Positions 17,504 through 25,997 of a DNA stretch of 38,991 nt are shown piece after piece. The position numbers and the translations under genes were made by a program. Numbering within the stretch: the stretch's first letter is position 1; the number at the start of each line of letters is the position of its first letter. The notes below the pieces were generated by a model. The model saw nothing but the letters and a program-made list of their open reading frames with translations. It was not told the DNA's origin and ran no database searches. Source of the stretch: an uncultured Lachnospiraceae bacterium (GTDB lineage Bacteria > Bacillota > Clostridia > Lachnospirales > Lachnospiraceae); assembly GCA_948688495.1 (NCBI GenBank), contig CAPQSW010000025.1:1-38991 (forward strand), in the 5' to 3' direction.

Positions 17504-18337
17504 CTATTTTCTTTCCAAATCCTCATTCATACTCCCGGTTCGATACCCTGTCATATCCAGCGCCACATACGTAAACCCATATTCCCTAAATTTCTCCACA
17601 ATCCTAGACCTCACCTTCTCCTCCATAAGCTTCACAAACTCCCCGGGTTCCACCTCAATTCTTGCCAGCCTGCCGTGAATGCGTACCCGAAACTGATGAA
17701 ATCCCAAATCCATAAGCAACTGCTCCGCCCTGTCCACCATTGCAAGTTTTTCCGGCGTAATCCTCTCCCCATACACAAAACGTGATGCAAGACAGGCAAA
17801 GGATGGTTTCTCAAAAGTCTTCAGGCCCAAGTACTTTGACAAAACACGGATATCCGTTTTCGTCAAATTGCATCTCTTAAGCGGACTCTTAATTCCCAGC
17901 TCTGCTACAGCAAGAAGCCCGGGCCGATAATCACCGTCATCATCCACATTCGAACCCTCGATAATATTTTCTATCCCATTTTCCCTGGCAAGCATGCAGA
18001 TTTTTCGGAAAATCTCTTTCTTGCAGAGATAACACCGGTTCGGCGGGTTTTCTACAATTTCTTCTATTTCTAATTGTCCTGTCTCACAGACAAAATGGCG
18101 AATCCCCTGACCACTGCAGAATATTTCCGCTTCACAAATCTCCCGTCCCGGAAAAAAAGGGGATACTGCTGTCACAGCAATGACTTTCCCTCCCAATGCC
18201 TCCTTTGCAGCTTTCAACAAAAAAGTTGAGTCCACACCACCAGAAAATGCCACCGTCGCGGAATGCAGGCTTCTCAGATAATTCATTAAACTATCTAGTT
18301 TTTCTATCTGCTGTTCAGTAGGCTGCTGTATAGTCAT
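17504..18337 (-). CDS. larE: ATP-dependent sacrificial sulfur transferase LarE
   Basis: A 277-residue PP-loop enzyme of the LarE family. In lactate racemase maturation LarE adenylates a pyridinium precursor and donates sulfur from its own cysteine to build the nickel-pincer cofactor. Here the ATP-binding SGGVDS (32-37) is intact and Cys182 in PSFACLASR fits the sacrificial cysteine; RCYLCKKEIF is also typical. Its start, after AAGGAGG, overlaps the TcdA gene by 23 bases, so the two are coupled. The partners larB, larC and the racemase larA are not in the window. LarE-like proteins also occur without them, so the product made here is uncertain. Confidence 0.88.
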   Translation of the reverse strand: MTIQQPTEQQIEKLDSLMNYLRSLHSATVAFSGGVDSTFLLKAAKEALGGKVIAVTAVSPFFPGREICEAEIFCSGQGIRHFVCETGQLEIEEIVENPPNRCYLCKKEIFRKICMLARENGIENIIEGSNVDDDGDYRPGLLAVAELGIKSPLKRCNLTKTDIRVLSKYLGLKTFEKPSFACLASRFVYGERITPEKLAMVDRAEQLLMDLGFHQFRVRIHGRLARIEVEPGEFVKLMEEKVRSRIVEKFREYGFTYVALDMTGYRTGSMNEDLERK

Positions 18338-19058
18338 TCTTCCTCCTTAGGTCAAATACAATCTCACCAGCAATTATCAATCCGGCTACAGACGGCACAA
18401 ATGCCACACTACCCGGCGTGCTTCTGCGACCTTTGCACTCCAGATCCAAATTGCCGCCACTTTCCGGCTGCTTGATGGGTTCTTCCCTAGAGTACACCAC
18501 TTTCAGCTTCTTAACCCCGCGTTTCTTTAGCTCCCTCCTCATGACTTTTGCCAAAGGACAGACCTTTGTCTCATAAATATCAGCAACCTCAAACAAGCTT
18601 GCGTCCAACTTATTGCCCGCCCCCATGCTGCTGATAATGGGAATCCCCTTTTCCTGCGCCTGCATAACAAGCCCAATTTTCGCTGTGACTGTGTCCACAG
18701 CATCTACAATATAATCATATTCCTCAAATGGAAAATCACCAGCATTTTCTGGCAGAAAAAAACATTGGAAAGTCCTTACATCAGCTTTGGGATTAATCGA
18801 AAGCATCCGCTCCCTCATCACCTCTGTCTTATACCTTCCAATCGTTTGATGTGTTGCTATAATCTGCCTGTTTAAGTTTGTCAGGCTGACGGTATCATTG
18901 TCAATTAAATCAAATGCCCCTACCCCGCTGCGCACCAAAGCCTCGCACACATAACCTCCGACGCCGCCAATCCCAAAGACTGCAACCCGTGCGCGGGACA
19001 ATGTTTCCATAGACTTTTTGCCCAGCAAAACTTCTGTCCTTGCAAATTGCCCCTCCAT
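18315..19058 (-). CDS. tcdA: tRNA threonylcarbamoyladenosine dehydratase
   Basis: A 247-residue E1-like enzyme of the ThiF/MoeB superfamily, TcdA (CsdL) branch. It dehydrates t6A37 in tRNA to the cyclic ct6A form using ATP. Motifs: nucleotide-binding GIGGVGGYVCEALVRSG, acidic strand LIDNDTVSLTNLNRQ, then SMGAGNKLD and the family segment GRRSTPGSVAFVPSVAGL. The start at 19058 is set by GGAG eight bases upstream; the frame is open further but into the preceding gene. It lies 23 bases after the ECF S-component and overlaps larE by 23 bases. Confidence 0.92.
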   Translation of the reverse strand: MEGQFARTEVLLGKKSMETLSRARVAVFGIGGVGGYVCEALVRSGVGAFDLIDNDTVSLTNLNRQIIATHQTIGRYKTEVMRERMLSINPKADVRTFQCFFLPENAGDFPFEEYDYIVDAVDTVTAKIGLVMQAQEKGIPIISSMGAGNKLDASLFEVADIYETKVCPLAKVMRRELKKRGVKKLKVVYSREEPIKQPESGGNLDLECKGRRSTPGSVAFVPSVAGLIIAGEIVFDLRRKNDYTAAY

Positions 19059-19081
19059 CCATATATCTCCTTTATCCACAT

Positions 19082-19603
19082 TTATTCGATCTTTCCCGTG
19101 TTTCGCTCTGCAAACCGCAATGCACAAATAAGCGGCATAATTAAGATGCCGCAGAAAAAATTACTGATTCCATGAATGCAATCCCAGGGCAGACCGGCAA
19201 CAATCCATGCCAGCATTCCCTGAAAACTCAATCCATAGATTATTGCCTGCGCGGGAGCATACAATGTCCCAAATAAAAATCCGTGGGCTGCACACACCGC
19301 CATATATACGACAGGCTGCACCTTCCCTGGTATTTTCTTTGGAAGCAGCATAACCGCTCCCCACAAAACTGTCCACACGTACAGATATGGAATCCACCAT
19401 GCCGCAAAGCCGCTGAAAACACCATTCAGCAACACGTAAGTATAAATAGGGTACAATGCCTTCTGTCTGTATACAACCGTAAACGCAACAATAAACACGC
19501 CAAGCAGATGTACATTCGGCACCAGCTCCATGATGATCTTAGAGACATACATGACAGCCCCAAGCATACCAAAAATGGCAACTTCCCTAACTGTTAATTT
19601 CAT
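19082..19603 (-). CDS. ECF transporter S component (vitamin uptake)
   Basis: A 173-residue integral membrane protein with about five or six hydrophobic helices, of the substrate-specific S-component type of energy-coupling-factor transporters. Recognisable parts are the N-terminal VREVAIFGMLGAVMYVSKII and the C-terminal half with GLSFQGMLAWIVAGLPWD. The S-component would work with a shared EcfAA'T module encoded elsewhere; none is present here. The ATG at 19603 starts one base after the stop of the DUF4430 lipoprotein, so the two are surely coupled; a TTG at 19612 is the alternative. The substrate is unknown; the partner hints at a corrinoid or similar cofactor. Confidence 0.75.
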   Translation of the reverse strand: MKLTVREVAIFGMLGAVMYVSKIIMELVPNVHLLGVFIVAFTVVYRQKALYPIYTYVLLNGVFSGFAAWWIPYLYVWTVLWGAVMLLPKKIPGKVQPVVYMAVCAAHGFLFGTLYAPAQAIIYGLSFQGMLAWIVAGLPWDCIHGISNFFCGILIMPLICALRFAERNTGKIE

Positions 19604-19604
19604 A

Positions 19605-20045
19605 CTACTCAACCTTAAAAGAATAAACTCTGCCTTCTTCTATTGGTGTCGAGTCAACGCCTGTATTGGCATACTCATCATCAATATAAAAGGCCCAGTA
19701 TTTGCCGTCCTTATCATAATCTACTGTTATGCCGTTAACCGTCTTTACATATAGTCCATAATCGCCTTCGTCCCCGGCAATCATTCCAAGCTCTAAGAGG
19801 GCCTCACCTACCGTTTCCTTGTCTGTATGAATCTCAAACTGCTTTTCACTGCCTTCCTTGTCCACAACAGCAAGCGTGAATTGTGTCTTTCCTTCCCCTA
19901 AGACATCCCCATCCTGCGCTGATTCCCCCGCAGAAGGCACCTCATTCCTGTTATTGTTACAGGCAGTTGTAAACACTGCCATTGCCATGATAAGCATGGC
20001 GCAAAGAACTAATGATAAGCTGTTTTTTGTAATTCTTTTCTGCAT
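19605..20045 (-). CDS. DUF4430 lipoprotein
   Basis: A 146-residue exported lipoprotein: signal peptide with lipobox TTAC (Cys29), a short polar linker, then a DUF4430 domain (about 55-146), which resembles the C-terminal domain of transcobalamin. Family marks are VGEALLELGMI, a YGLYVKTVNGI strand, YWAFYIDDEYANTGVDS and a final EGRVYSFKVE. GGAG precedes the ATG. It is encoded directly before the ECF S-component, so it likely captures a ligand outside the cell and hands it over. No cobalamin riboswitch is visible in the short upstream gap. The ligand is inference only. Confidence 0.82.
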   Translation of the reverse strand: MQKRITKNSLSLVLCAMLIMAMAVFTTACNNNRNEVPSAGESAQDGDVLGEGKTQFTLAVVDKEGSEKQFEIHTDKETVGEALLELGMIAGDEGDYGLYVKTVNGITVDYDKDGKYWAFYIDDEYANTGVDSTPIEEGRVYSFKVE

Positions 20046-20080
20046 GATTCTCTCCTTCTTTCTGTCTGTTCCTTTCGCCC

Positions 20081-20108
20081 AATGACACCATTAAGCTACG
20101 CTGTCATT
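20081..20108. other. Hairpin between the FNT and DUF4430 genes
   Basis: AATGACA (20081-20087) pairs with TGTCATT (20102-20108) over a 14-nt loop, in the 73-base gap. No T-run follows on the minus strand. Possibly an attenuator or mRNA-processing structure. Confidence 0.3.
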
Positions 20109-20118
20109 TATGTATTTG

Positions 20119-20709
20119 TTAACCAGACTGACATTCCGGCCTAAGACTGAAAACTTTTGAACCGACTGCATTTCCAACTAGCATCGTCAGAATGTAAATC
20201 AATGATTTCAGGCTGTAGGCATGTGCCAAATGAAAGTAAAACATATTTGCCACCGAATGTTCAAATCCAGACAATATGAATATCATCACAGGCGCTATTA
20301 CAAACACAATATTTTTGCTTTTGTTATAATTATCAATTGCCAGAAACATCATGACACCACAGAATACTGATAACAAAAATATATTCATCAGATTATTATC
20401 CAGCTTCTTTTGTACCAGTTGCGAACTGTCAATGTCAAGGCTTGCTGCACCTGCAAGTATTGCCGCAATAAACGTTCCTGAAAAGTTCCCTAATATAACA
20501 ATAAGCATATCTGGCAGTTCCTTCCACTCTTTCACAAAGCCAATCTTACCTGTAAACAAGTAAAATCCCTGCACGACAATTGTTGATAAACCAAAGCTAA
20601 ACAGCAGGGAACCGATCACCCGGTTGTCAAGCGACAAATACACAATGCCGCCTATTCCAATCATAAATCCTGCGTAAATTGCTTTCACAAATATCCGCAT
20701 CTTATCCAT
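20119..20709 (-). CDS. Formate/nitrite transporter (FNT) family channel, short form
   Basis: A 196-residue membrane protein of the FNT family (FocA/NirC/HSC), whose pentameric channels pass small monovalent anions such as formate, nitrite or hydrosulfide. The first-helix segment AIYAGFMIGIGG, the LFTGKIGF loop and the GFEHSVANMF signature with the central pore His151 are all present. It is short for the family, which is usually about 250-280 residues: the N-terminal amphipathic part and the C-terminal tail are reduced, but the six-helix core looks complete. Which anion it carries cannot be read. Same strand as the DUF4430 gene, 73 bases upstream of it. Confidence 0.85.
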   Translation of the reverse strand: MDKMRIFVKAIYAGFMIGIGGIVYLSLDNRVIGSLLFSFGLSTIVVQGFYLFTGKIGFVKEWKELPDMLIVILGNFSGTFIAAILAGAASLDIDSSQLVQKKLDNNLMNIFLLSVFCGVMMFLAIDNYNKSKNIVFVIAPVMIFILSGFEHSVANMFYFHLAHAYSLKSLIYILTMLVGNAVGSKVFSLRPECQSG

Positions 20710-20740
20710 TTCAACACCTCTAAATACTTTTAATTCTCAC

Positions 20741-20760
20741 TGAAGTATAGGAACACTTCA
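20741..20760. promoter_or_regulatory. Inverted repeat upstream of the FNT gene
   Basis: TGAAGT (20741-20746) and ACTTCA (20755-20760) with an 8-base spacer lie 32 bases before the FNT start, in an AT-rich promoter region. It could be an operator; no -35/-10 pair is convincing here. Confidence 0.35.
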
Positions 20761-20791
20761 TATCCATATTACATAATTACCTATATAAATA

Positions 20792-21451
20792 TCAGTCCTT
20801 CGCCTCTACAATAAGCAGCACGCCGTCCCGAAACAGAATTTCTGCCTCCTTTGCAACAATCTCGTTGCTTACCCCAAGGGAATGATAACATTCCAGCGTA
20901 TAATTTTCAAGCGGGTATTTAAACCCACGCAAAGTCAGTCCTTTCACCTGTGGGGTAAAAGGAAACAACGACACATAATTTCCATACTGCCTTTCCCGCT
21001 TCAAGGTTATCCCTTGACAAACCAGGCGGATACGGTTATTACGATCCACCATCCTGCATTCCACCCCATGCTTCATTGCCGCTCCCAGCAAATGCAGATT
21101 CCCTATCACATGATCCACACGGTTTCCAGTTGCCCCCAGAAGATGAATGACATCACATCCCTGCAAAATAGCTATCCGTATAGCAAGCTCCGTGTCTGTC
21201 TCATCCTTCTCCGGTTGAAACTGTAGAATCTCCGGTCTCCCCTCCTTATCGGAAAACTCCTGAAAACTTTGCAGTATCTTCGGGTCCGCTGAGTCAAAAT
21301 CTCCCACAATATAATCCGGTATTATTTTCTGTTCATAGAAAAATTTCATCCCTTTATCTGCTGCAATCATACATGCAAACGAATAATTTCTGATATAAGA
21401 CAGGGCAAATTCCATATCCAGGCTTCCACCGCTGATAATTAGTGCGTTCAT
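20792..21451 (-). CDS. thiN: Thiamine diphosphokinase
   Basis: A 219-residue enzyme that transfers pyrophosphate from ATP to thiamine, giving thiamine diphosphate. Motifs: N-terminal ALIISGGSLD, IAADKGMKFF, the catalytic VGDFDSAD, EKDETDTELAI and GATGNRVDH, all in the family order, then a C-terminal beta-sandwich thiamine-binding domain. Full length. It is the last gene of the stp-prkC-rsgA-rpe-thiN group, 33 bases after rpe, an arrangement common in Clostridia. Confidence 0.95.
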   Translation of the reverse strand: MNALIISGGSLDMEFALSYIRNYSFACMIAADKGMKFFYEQKIIPDYIVGDFDSADPKILQSFQEFSDKEGRPEILQFQPEKDETDTELAIRIAILQGCDVIHLLGATGNRVDHVIGNLHLLGAAMKHGVECRMVDRNNRIRLVCQGITLKRERQYGNYVSLFPFTPQVKGLTLRGFKYPLENYTLECYHSLGVSNEIVAKEAEILFRDGVLLIVEAKD

Positions 21452-21484
21452 TTTTACTCCACTTCTTTGGCTGTTGCTAGAGCC

Positions 21485-22168
21485 CTAAGGTATCCTCCCG
21501 CAAGCGGGCCCCTCCTTAAGACAAATCTTACTCAAGAACTTCTCCACATTGTCTTTGACATCCCCATGGAAGACCGCTGAACCAGCCACAATGATATTGG
21601 CCCCGGCGTCAAGAATCTGCCTGACATTATTTAAGGTAACCCCGCCGTCGACTTCGATATCAAGCTTTAACTCTCTTTCTTCGACAATACGGCGCAGATC
21701 ACGGATCTTATCTGTCAGATAAGGGATATACTTCTGGCCTCCATATCCCGGATTTACAGTCATCAAAAGCACCATATCGAGCTTGGGCAGAATATAATTC
21801 AGACACCCCAAATCAGTTGCCGGGTTTAACGCAACTGATGCCAAAAGCCCGCGCTCTTTAATCTTTTCGATGGTGCGGTCCAGATGGGTACATGCCTCCG
21901 CATGGACCGTAATAATATCAGCTCCGCACTCCACCATCTCATCAATCAGGTGTATCGGTTCATCCATCATCAGATGTACATCAAAAATCCTCTCTGTAAG
22001 TCCACGGATGGATTTAATCACTGGTGTTCCAAAAGACAGTGTGGGTACGAAATGCCCATCCATAATATCAATATGTACATATTGTGCACCAGCTTCATCA
22101 ATTATTTTAATTTGTTCCCCCAGGCAGGAAATATCTGCCGCCAGTATTGATGGTGATAAACAGTTCAT
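21485..22168 (-). CDS. rpe: Ribulose-phosphate 3-epimerase
   Basis: A 227-residue TIM-barrel enzyme interconverting ribulose 5-phosphate and xylulose 5-phosphate in the pentose phosphate pathway. Motifs: SPSILAADISCL, HIDIMDGHFVPTLSFG with the metal and catalytic residues, DVHLMMDEP, MTVNPGYGGQKYIP and EVDGGVTLNN. The C terminus has a short extra CLKEGPACGRIP tail. Its ATG overlaps the rsgA stop by 4 bases (ATGA). It would also feed on xylulose 5-phosphate made by the XylB of this window. Confidence 0.96.
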   Translation of the reverse strand: MNCLSPSILAADISCLGEQIKIIDEAGAQYVHIDIMDGHFVPTLSFGTPVIKSIRGLTERIFDVHLMMDEPIHLIDEMVECGADIITVHAEACTHLDRTIEKIKERGLLASVALNPATDLGCLNYILPKLDMVLLMTVNPGYGGQKYIPYLTDKIRDLRRIVEERELKLDIEVDGGVTLNNVRQILDAGANIIVAGSAVFHGDVKDNVEKFLSKICLKEGPACGRIP

Positions 22169-23040
22169 TTTCCTCCTCCTTTTAACTTCTCGTACAACAT
22201 CACATAATCCTCATATCTTATTGCGCTGATTTTTCCTTCTTCCAACGCCGTTTTTACCCCGCAGTCCGGCTCATGGATATGGCTGCATCCCTGAAAACGG
22301 CAAAATGGCTCAAAAGCTTCAAATTCCCGGAAATACAATTTTAGTTCCTCCTGTCCGATTCCCGTCAGATAGAGAGAACTAAATCCAGGTGTATCCATAA
22401 TATAGGTATCATTGTCAATATATAAAAGTTGTGAATGGCGGGTTGTATGCTTCCCCCTGCCAATCTTTTCACTCAATACGCCTGTTTCCATATCTTCCTC
22501 AGGGGAGAGCAGATTAATTAACGAAGATTTTCCCACACCGGAAGGACCGGCCACCGTAGTCGTCCTGCCCGCTAAAATCTCACGTATATCCTCAATTCCT
22601 TCCTCTTTCCTGGCACTTGCAGACAGTACCCGGTAACCGGCAGGCAAAAAAACCTCCCGCAGCCTCTCAAGTTCCTCTGTCTGTACGAGATCCTGTTTGT
22701 TGAAACAGATGATAGTCTCAATCTCCTTTTGCTCCATTGTGATGAGAAAACGGTTCAGCAGATTGAGATTCGGTTGCGGCTTCGCCGCCGCAAAAATCAC
22801 CAATGCCTGATCAATATTTGCCACCGCCGGGCGTATTAATGCATTTTTCCGCTCAAAGATTCTTACAATGTTGCCTGTCATCTCCTCTGAATCCAGCAGA
22901 TCTATCTCAACATTATCCCCCACCAGCGGCTTTACCTTTTCTTTCCGGAAAATTCCTTTCGCTTTACACTCAAAGATTCCGGTTTCCGCCACATGTACAT
23001 AGTAGAAACCGGCAATCCCTTTTATAATTTTTCCATGCAT
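22165..23040 (-). CDS. rsgA: Ribosome small-subunit GTPase RsgA
   Basis: A 291-residue circularly permuted GTPase that acts late in 30S subunit maturation. Order: N-terminal OB-fold (about 1-65), then the permuted G domain with G4 CFNKQD before G1 GPSGVGKSSLIN and G3 DTPGFSSLYL, then the C-terminal zinc site Cys-x4-Cys-x-His-x5-Cys (CRFQGCSHIHEPDC region). It follows prkC by 13 bases and overlaps rpe by 4. Full length with normal start. Confidence 0.96.
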   Translation of the reverse strand: MHGKIIKGIAGFYYVHVAETGIFECKAKGIFRKEKVKPLVGDNVEIDLLDSEEMTGNIVRIFERKNALIRPAVANIDQALVIFAAAKPQPNLNLLNRFLITMEQKEIETIICFNKQDLVQTEELERLREVFLPAGYRVLSASARKEEGIEDIREILAGRTTTVAGPSGVGKSSLINLLSPEEDMETGVLSEKIGRGKHTTRHSQLLYIDNDTYIMDTPGFSSLYLTGIGQEELKLYFREFEAFEPFCRFQGCSHIHEPDCGVKTALEEGKISAIRYEDYVMLYEKLKGGGK

Positions 23041-23053
23041 TTGGCCTGTTTCC

Positions 23054-25156
23054 TTACTTGGGTGTGAACGAAATACCGTCTATCTCTGTGGTATCACCCT
23101 GGACAATGTCTATACCGTCTTCATCCAGATAATGCCACTCCCATTTGATGATGATATACCCCTGGGAACAGTTCTCTATCCCACCCTGAGTGATGAGGAA
23201 CGGGAAGGAAGTTGCTGTCCAGGTATTGATTACGTCTTCACCCTCTGATTTATAAAGGGTAATTACAGCACTTATGCTGGTTGCATCCTTGGGAATATCC
23301 GGATGTTTACTGATGCTGTAACTGTCCAGGTAATAGTAAGTATTTTTCTTTCCAAGGCTGATTACCAGTGTAACCGTTGTCCCTTGCTCTACGGTCTTCC
23401 CTGCCACTATACTCTGGCTGATAACATTTCCCTCCGGTATATCATTGCTGTAATCGGAAGTCGTCGACACATTGATTCTTAGATCCGCCAACGCTGCCCT
23501 TGCTTCCTCCTCCGGCTTGTTCAAAACATCCGGCATTACAATAGGCTCCGCCCCCCGGCTGATCACAAGGCTTACGGTATCCCCTTTCTTAGCTTTGTTC
23601 CCTGCCTCTGGAGATTGTGATATTACCATTCCATTGGCAACAGAGTCACTATATTCAAAATTGGAATTGGCAAGAAATCCCTTTTCCGTGAGCTTCGCCT
23701 CGGCAGTCTCTTGGTCAAGACCCACCACGCCCGGCACGTCTATTTCACCCACGCCGCTGCTGATTGTAACCTTAATCGTCGTATTCTTCTCTACCTGGAC
23801 TCCCGGTTCTACACTCTGCGTGACAATCTGCCCCTGAGGGTAAGTATCAGAAGATTCCTCCCCTGCCCGTTCAATGCCAAGACCAATGTCATTCACTGCT
23901 TTCTTCGCTTCATCAAAAGTCTTTCCCTTAACATCTATCATTTCTACCTGATTGTCATTCTCGGCATCCTCTGCTGGCTCCTCACCATCATCCTCATCCT
24001 CGGGTTCTTTCACTTCTTCCTGTTTCACATCTTCTTTCTTATCATTTCCGCCAAAACGGAACAAGCCTAAAAGACTGCCTGCAATATAGATCACAATGGC
24101 AACAATGATAACCGCCGCCACAATTCCCATGATGGTAACGGCTTTTTCCATCTTTGGATTTAAAAATCCGCTGTCATCCTCTTCCTCGTCTTCCTCCTCG
24201 CCTTCCTCTGGCTCCTCAGAAGCCTCCTCATAATACATATTGCGGGTCTGCTCCTTAATGCTCTCCACTTCATCCTGCTTCATAATCCTTGTCTTATCCT
24301 GCTGCCCCAAAGGAACCATCACTACAAAATCCTCATTCGGGCTGATCAATGCCTTCTTCAAATCAATTAAGAGGTCATCGATCGTATCATACCGCCTGTC
24401 CGGGCTTTTCTGGGTACACTTTATAATAATCTTTTCCAAGCTGATAGGTAAATCTGGAGCATACGCACTGGGCTTTATCATTTCCTCCTGCAAATGCTGG
24501 ATGGCAATTGCCACCGTAGATTCTCCATCAAAGGGCACCCGCCCGGTTACCATCTCATACATAACAATCCCGAGAGAATAAATATCACTTTTCCCATCTA
24601 CAAAACCATTGCGTGCCTGCTCCGGGGAAGCATAGTGCACAGAACCCATGACATCGGAATTGATGGTATTGCTGCTTGCTGCCCGTGCAATTCCAAAATC
24701 AGTCACCTTGACCTTGCCTTCCGTGGAAATGATGATGTTCTGCGGCTTAATGTCACGGTGAATGATATGCTTATTGTGCGCCGCCTCAATTCCCCTCCCC
24801 ACCTGGATAGCAATGCTGACTGCCTCCTTAAAAGAGAGCTGGCCCTTCTTCTCAATATATGTCTTAAGGGTAATCCCTTCCACATATTCCATTACAATAT
24901 AGTGGATGGCATTCTCGCTTCCTACGTCATAAATATTTACAATATTCGGATGCTCCAGACCTGCCGCAGACTGTGCCTCTGTCCGGAATTTCGTAACGAA
25001 ATTCACATCTTCGGAAAACTCCTGCTTGAGTACCTTAATTCCCACAAAACGTCCCAAGGTATGGTCTTTTGCTTTATAGACGTCCGCCATTCCCCCGGTT
25101 CCGACTTTTCCTACAATCTCATATCTATCTGCAATAAAGATTCCCTCTTTTAACAT
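23054..25156 (-). CDS. prkC: Ser/Thr protein kinase PrkC with PASTA repeats
   Basis: A 700-residue membrane kinase sensing peptidoglycan fragments and controlling division, wall synthesis and germination. Kinase domain 10-275: GTGGMADVY loop, Lys41, catalytic Asp135 in HRDIKPQN, DFG 153-155. An acidic juxtamembrane stretch (311-329) precedes one transmembrane helix (about 339-366). Outside lie three PASTA domains (about 404-468, 470-535, 537-602) and an extra C-terminal domain of about 98 residues (603-700) that is not PASTA. Start at 25156 is set by TTGGAGG. It lies 16 bases after the phosphatase gene. Confidence 0.95.
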   Translation of the reverse strand: MLKEGIFIADRYEIVGKVGTGGMADVYKAKDHTLGRFVGIKVLKQEFSEDVNFVTKFRTEAQSAAGLEHPNIVNIYDVGSENAIHYIVMEYVEGITLKTYIEKKGQLSFKEAVSIAIQVGRGIEAAHNKHIIHRDIKPQNIIISTEGKVKVTDFGIARAASSNTINSDVMGSVHYASPEQARNGFVDGKSDIYSLGIVMYEMVTGRVPFDGESTVAIAIQHLQEEMIKPSAYAPDLPISLEKIIIKCTQKSPDRRYDTIDDLLIDLKKALISPNEDFVVMVPLGQQDKTRIMKQDEVESIKEQTRNMYYEEASEEPEEGEEEDEEEDDSGFLNPKMEKAVTIMGIVAAVIIVAIVIYIAGSLLGLFRFGGNDKKEDVKQEEVKEPEDEDDGEEPAEDAENDNQVEMIDVKGKTFDEAKKAVNDIGLGIERAGEESSDTYPQGQIVTQSVEPGVQVEKNTTIKVTISSGVGEIDVPGVVGLDQETAEAKLTEKGFLANSNFEYSDSVANGMVISQSPEAGNKAKKGDTVSLVISRGAEPIVMPDVLNKPEEEARAALADLRINVSTTSDYSNDIPEGNVISQSIVAGKTVEQGTTVTLVISLGKKNTYYYLDSYSISKHPDIPKDATSISAVITLYKSEGEDVINTWTATSFPFLITQGGIENCSQGYIIIKWEWHYLDEDGIDIVQGDTTEIDGISFTPK

Positions 25157-25172
25157 TCTTACCTCCAACATC

Positions 25173-25901
25173 TTACCATTCAAACGGTTCTGTCAAAATA
25201 ACTGTGATATTGTCATTTCCTCCATATCTATTCGCACAGGCAACCAGTGTGTCAACAATTCTTCCACTGTCAATGCCAGCCTCAATAATTTCATAAATCT
25301 CCCAATCCTCAAGCATATCTGTCAATCCATCCGAACACATAAGAATCCGGTCATGCTCTTTTAATTCCACTTCAAAGAAATCAATTTCAATCTCCGGTCC
25401 GCCTCCTACAGCACGTGTAATGATATTACGGTCCGGGTGTATTCTAGCTATCTCCGGCCTCAGTTCTCCCCTGCGCACCATCTCCTGTACATAAGAATGG
25501 TCCTTTGTAACTTGTTTGAACTCTTGCCCGGCAATATACAGCCGGCTGTCCCCTACATTTGCTACGCACAATTCACTGCCGCTGACAGTTGCTGCAACAA
25601 CCGTTGTTCCCATACCTTCCAAATCAATGTCCATTACGGACTTTTCCACCACCGCCTGATTCGCCTTCCATATAGCAGTCCGCAAAATTGCAACAGGCGA
25701 AATCTCCCGGCTGCTCTGCGCAGATTGCACAATCGTCTCTACTGCATACCGAGAAGCATAATCTCCCGCATTATGCCCTCCCATGCCATCTGCTAACACA
25801 TACAGATTAGGCAGATTTCCAACTGGCATCTCGGAGGTATACATATAGTCCTGATTCATCTCACGTCTTCTCCCCGTATCTGTCCTGGAAAAAGCCCTCA
25901 T
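25173..25901 (-). CDS. stp: PP2C-type Ser/Thr phosphatase
   Basis: A 242-residue manganese/magnesium-dependent phosphatase (Stp/PrpC) that reverses PrkC phosphorylation. All PP2C metal motifs are present: TGRRREMNQD near the N terminus, LADGMGGHNAGDYAS, NVGDSRLY, MCSDGLTDML and GGNDNITVIL at the end. Full length. It is the first gene after the promoter at 25968-25996 and is followed closely by prkC. Confidence 0.96.
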   Translation of the reverse strand: MRAFSRTDTGRRREMNQDYMYTSEMPVGNLPNLYVLADGMGGHNAGDYASRYAVETIVQSAQSSREISPVAILRTAIWKANQAVVEKSVMDIDLEGMGTTVVAATVSGSELCVANVGDSRLYIAGQEFKQVTKDHSYVQEMVRRGELRPEIARIHPDRNIITRAVGGGPEIEIDFFEVELKEHDRILMCSDGLTDMLEDWEIYEIIEAGIDSGRIVDTLVACANRYGGNDNITVILTEPFEW

Positions 25902-25967
25902 GTCTGGTCCGCCTTTCTTTCAAGTCTGAAATCATTCAAAAACCCCAGGTTCTGAACTGCTACAAAC

Positions 25968-25996
25968 ATTTTAGCACAATGGAAATAAAAGGACAA
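25968..25996 (-). promoter_or_regulatory. Promoter of stp-prkC-rsgA-rpe-thiN
   Basis: On the minus strand TTGTCC (25991-25996) and TAAAAT (25968-25973) with a 17-base spacer, in the 96-base gap between rlmN and stp. It would let the signalling genes be made apart from the murE-rlmN group. Confidence 0.55.
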
Positions 25997-25997
25997 G

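Noticed and set aside
20046..20118. Possible cobalamin riboswitch before the DUF4430 gene
   Set aside because: The gap is only 73 bases with one simple hairpin; too short for a cobalamin riboswitch and no B12-box-like sequence is seen.
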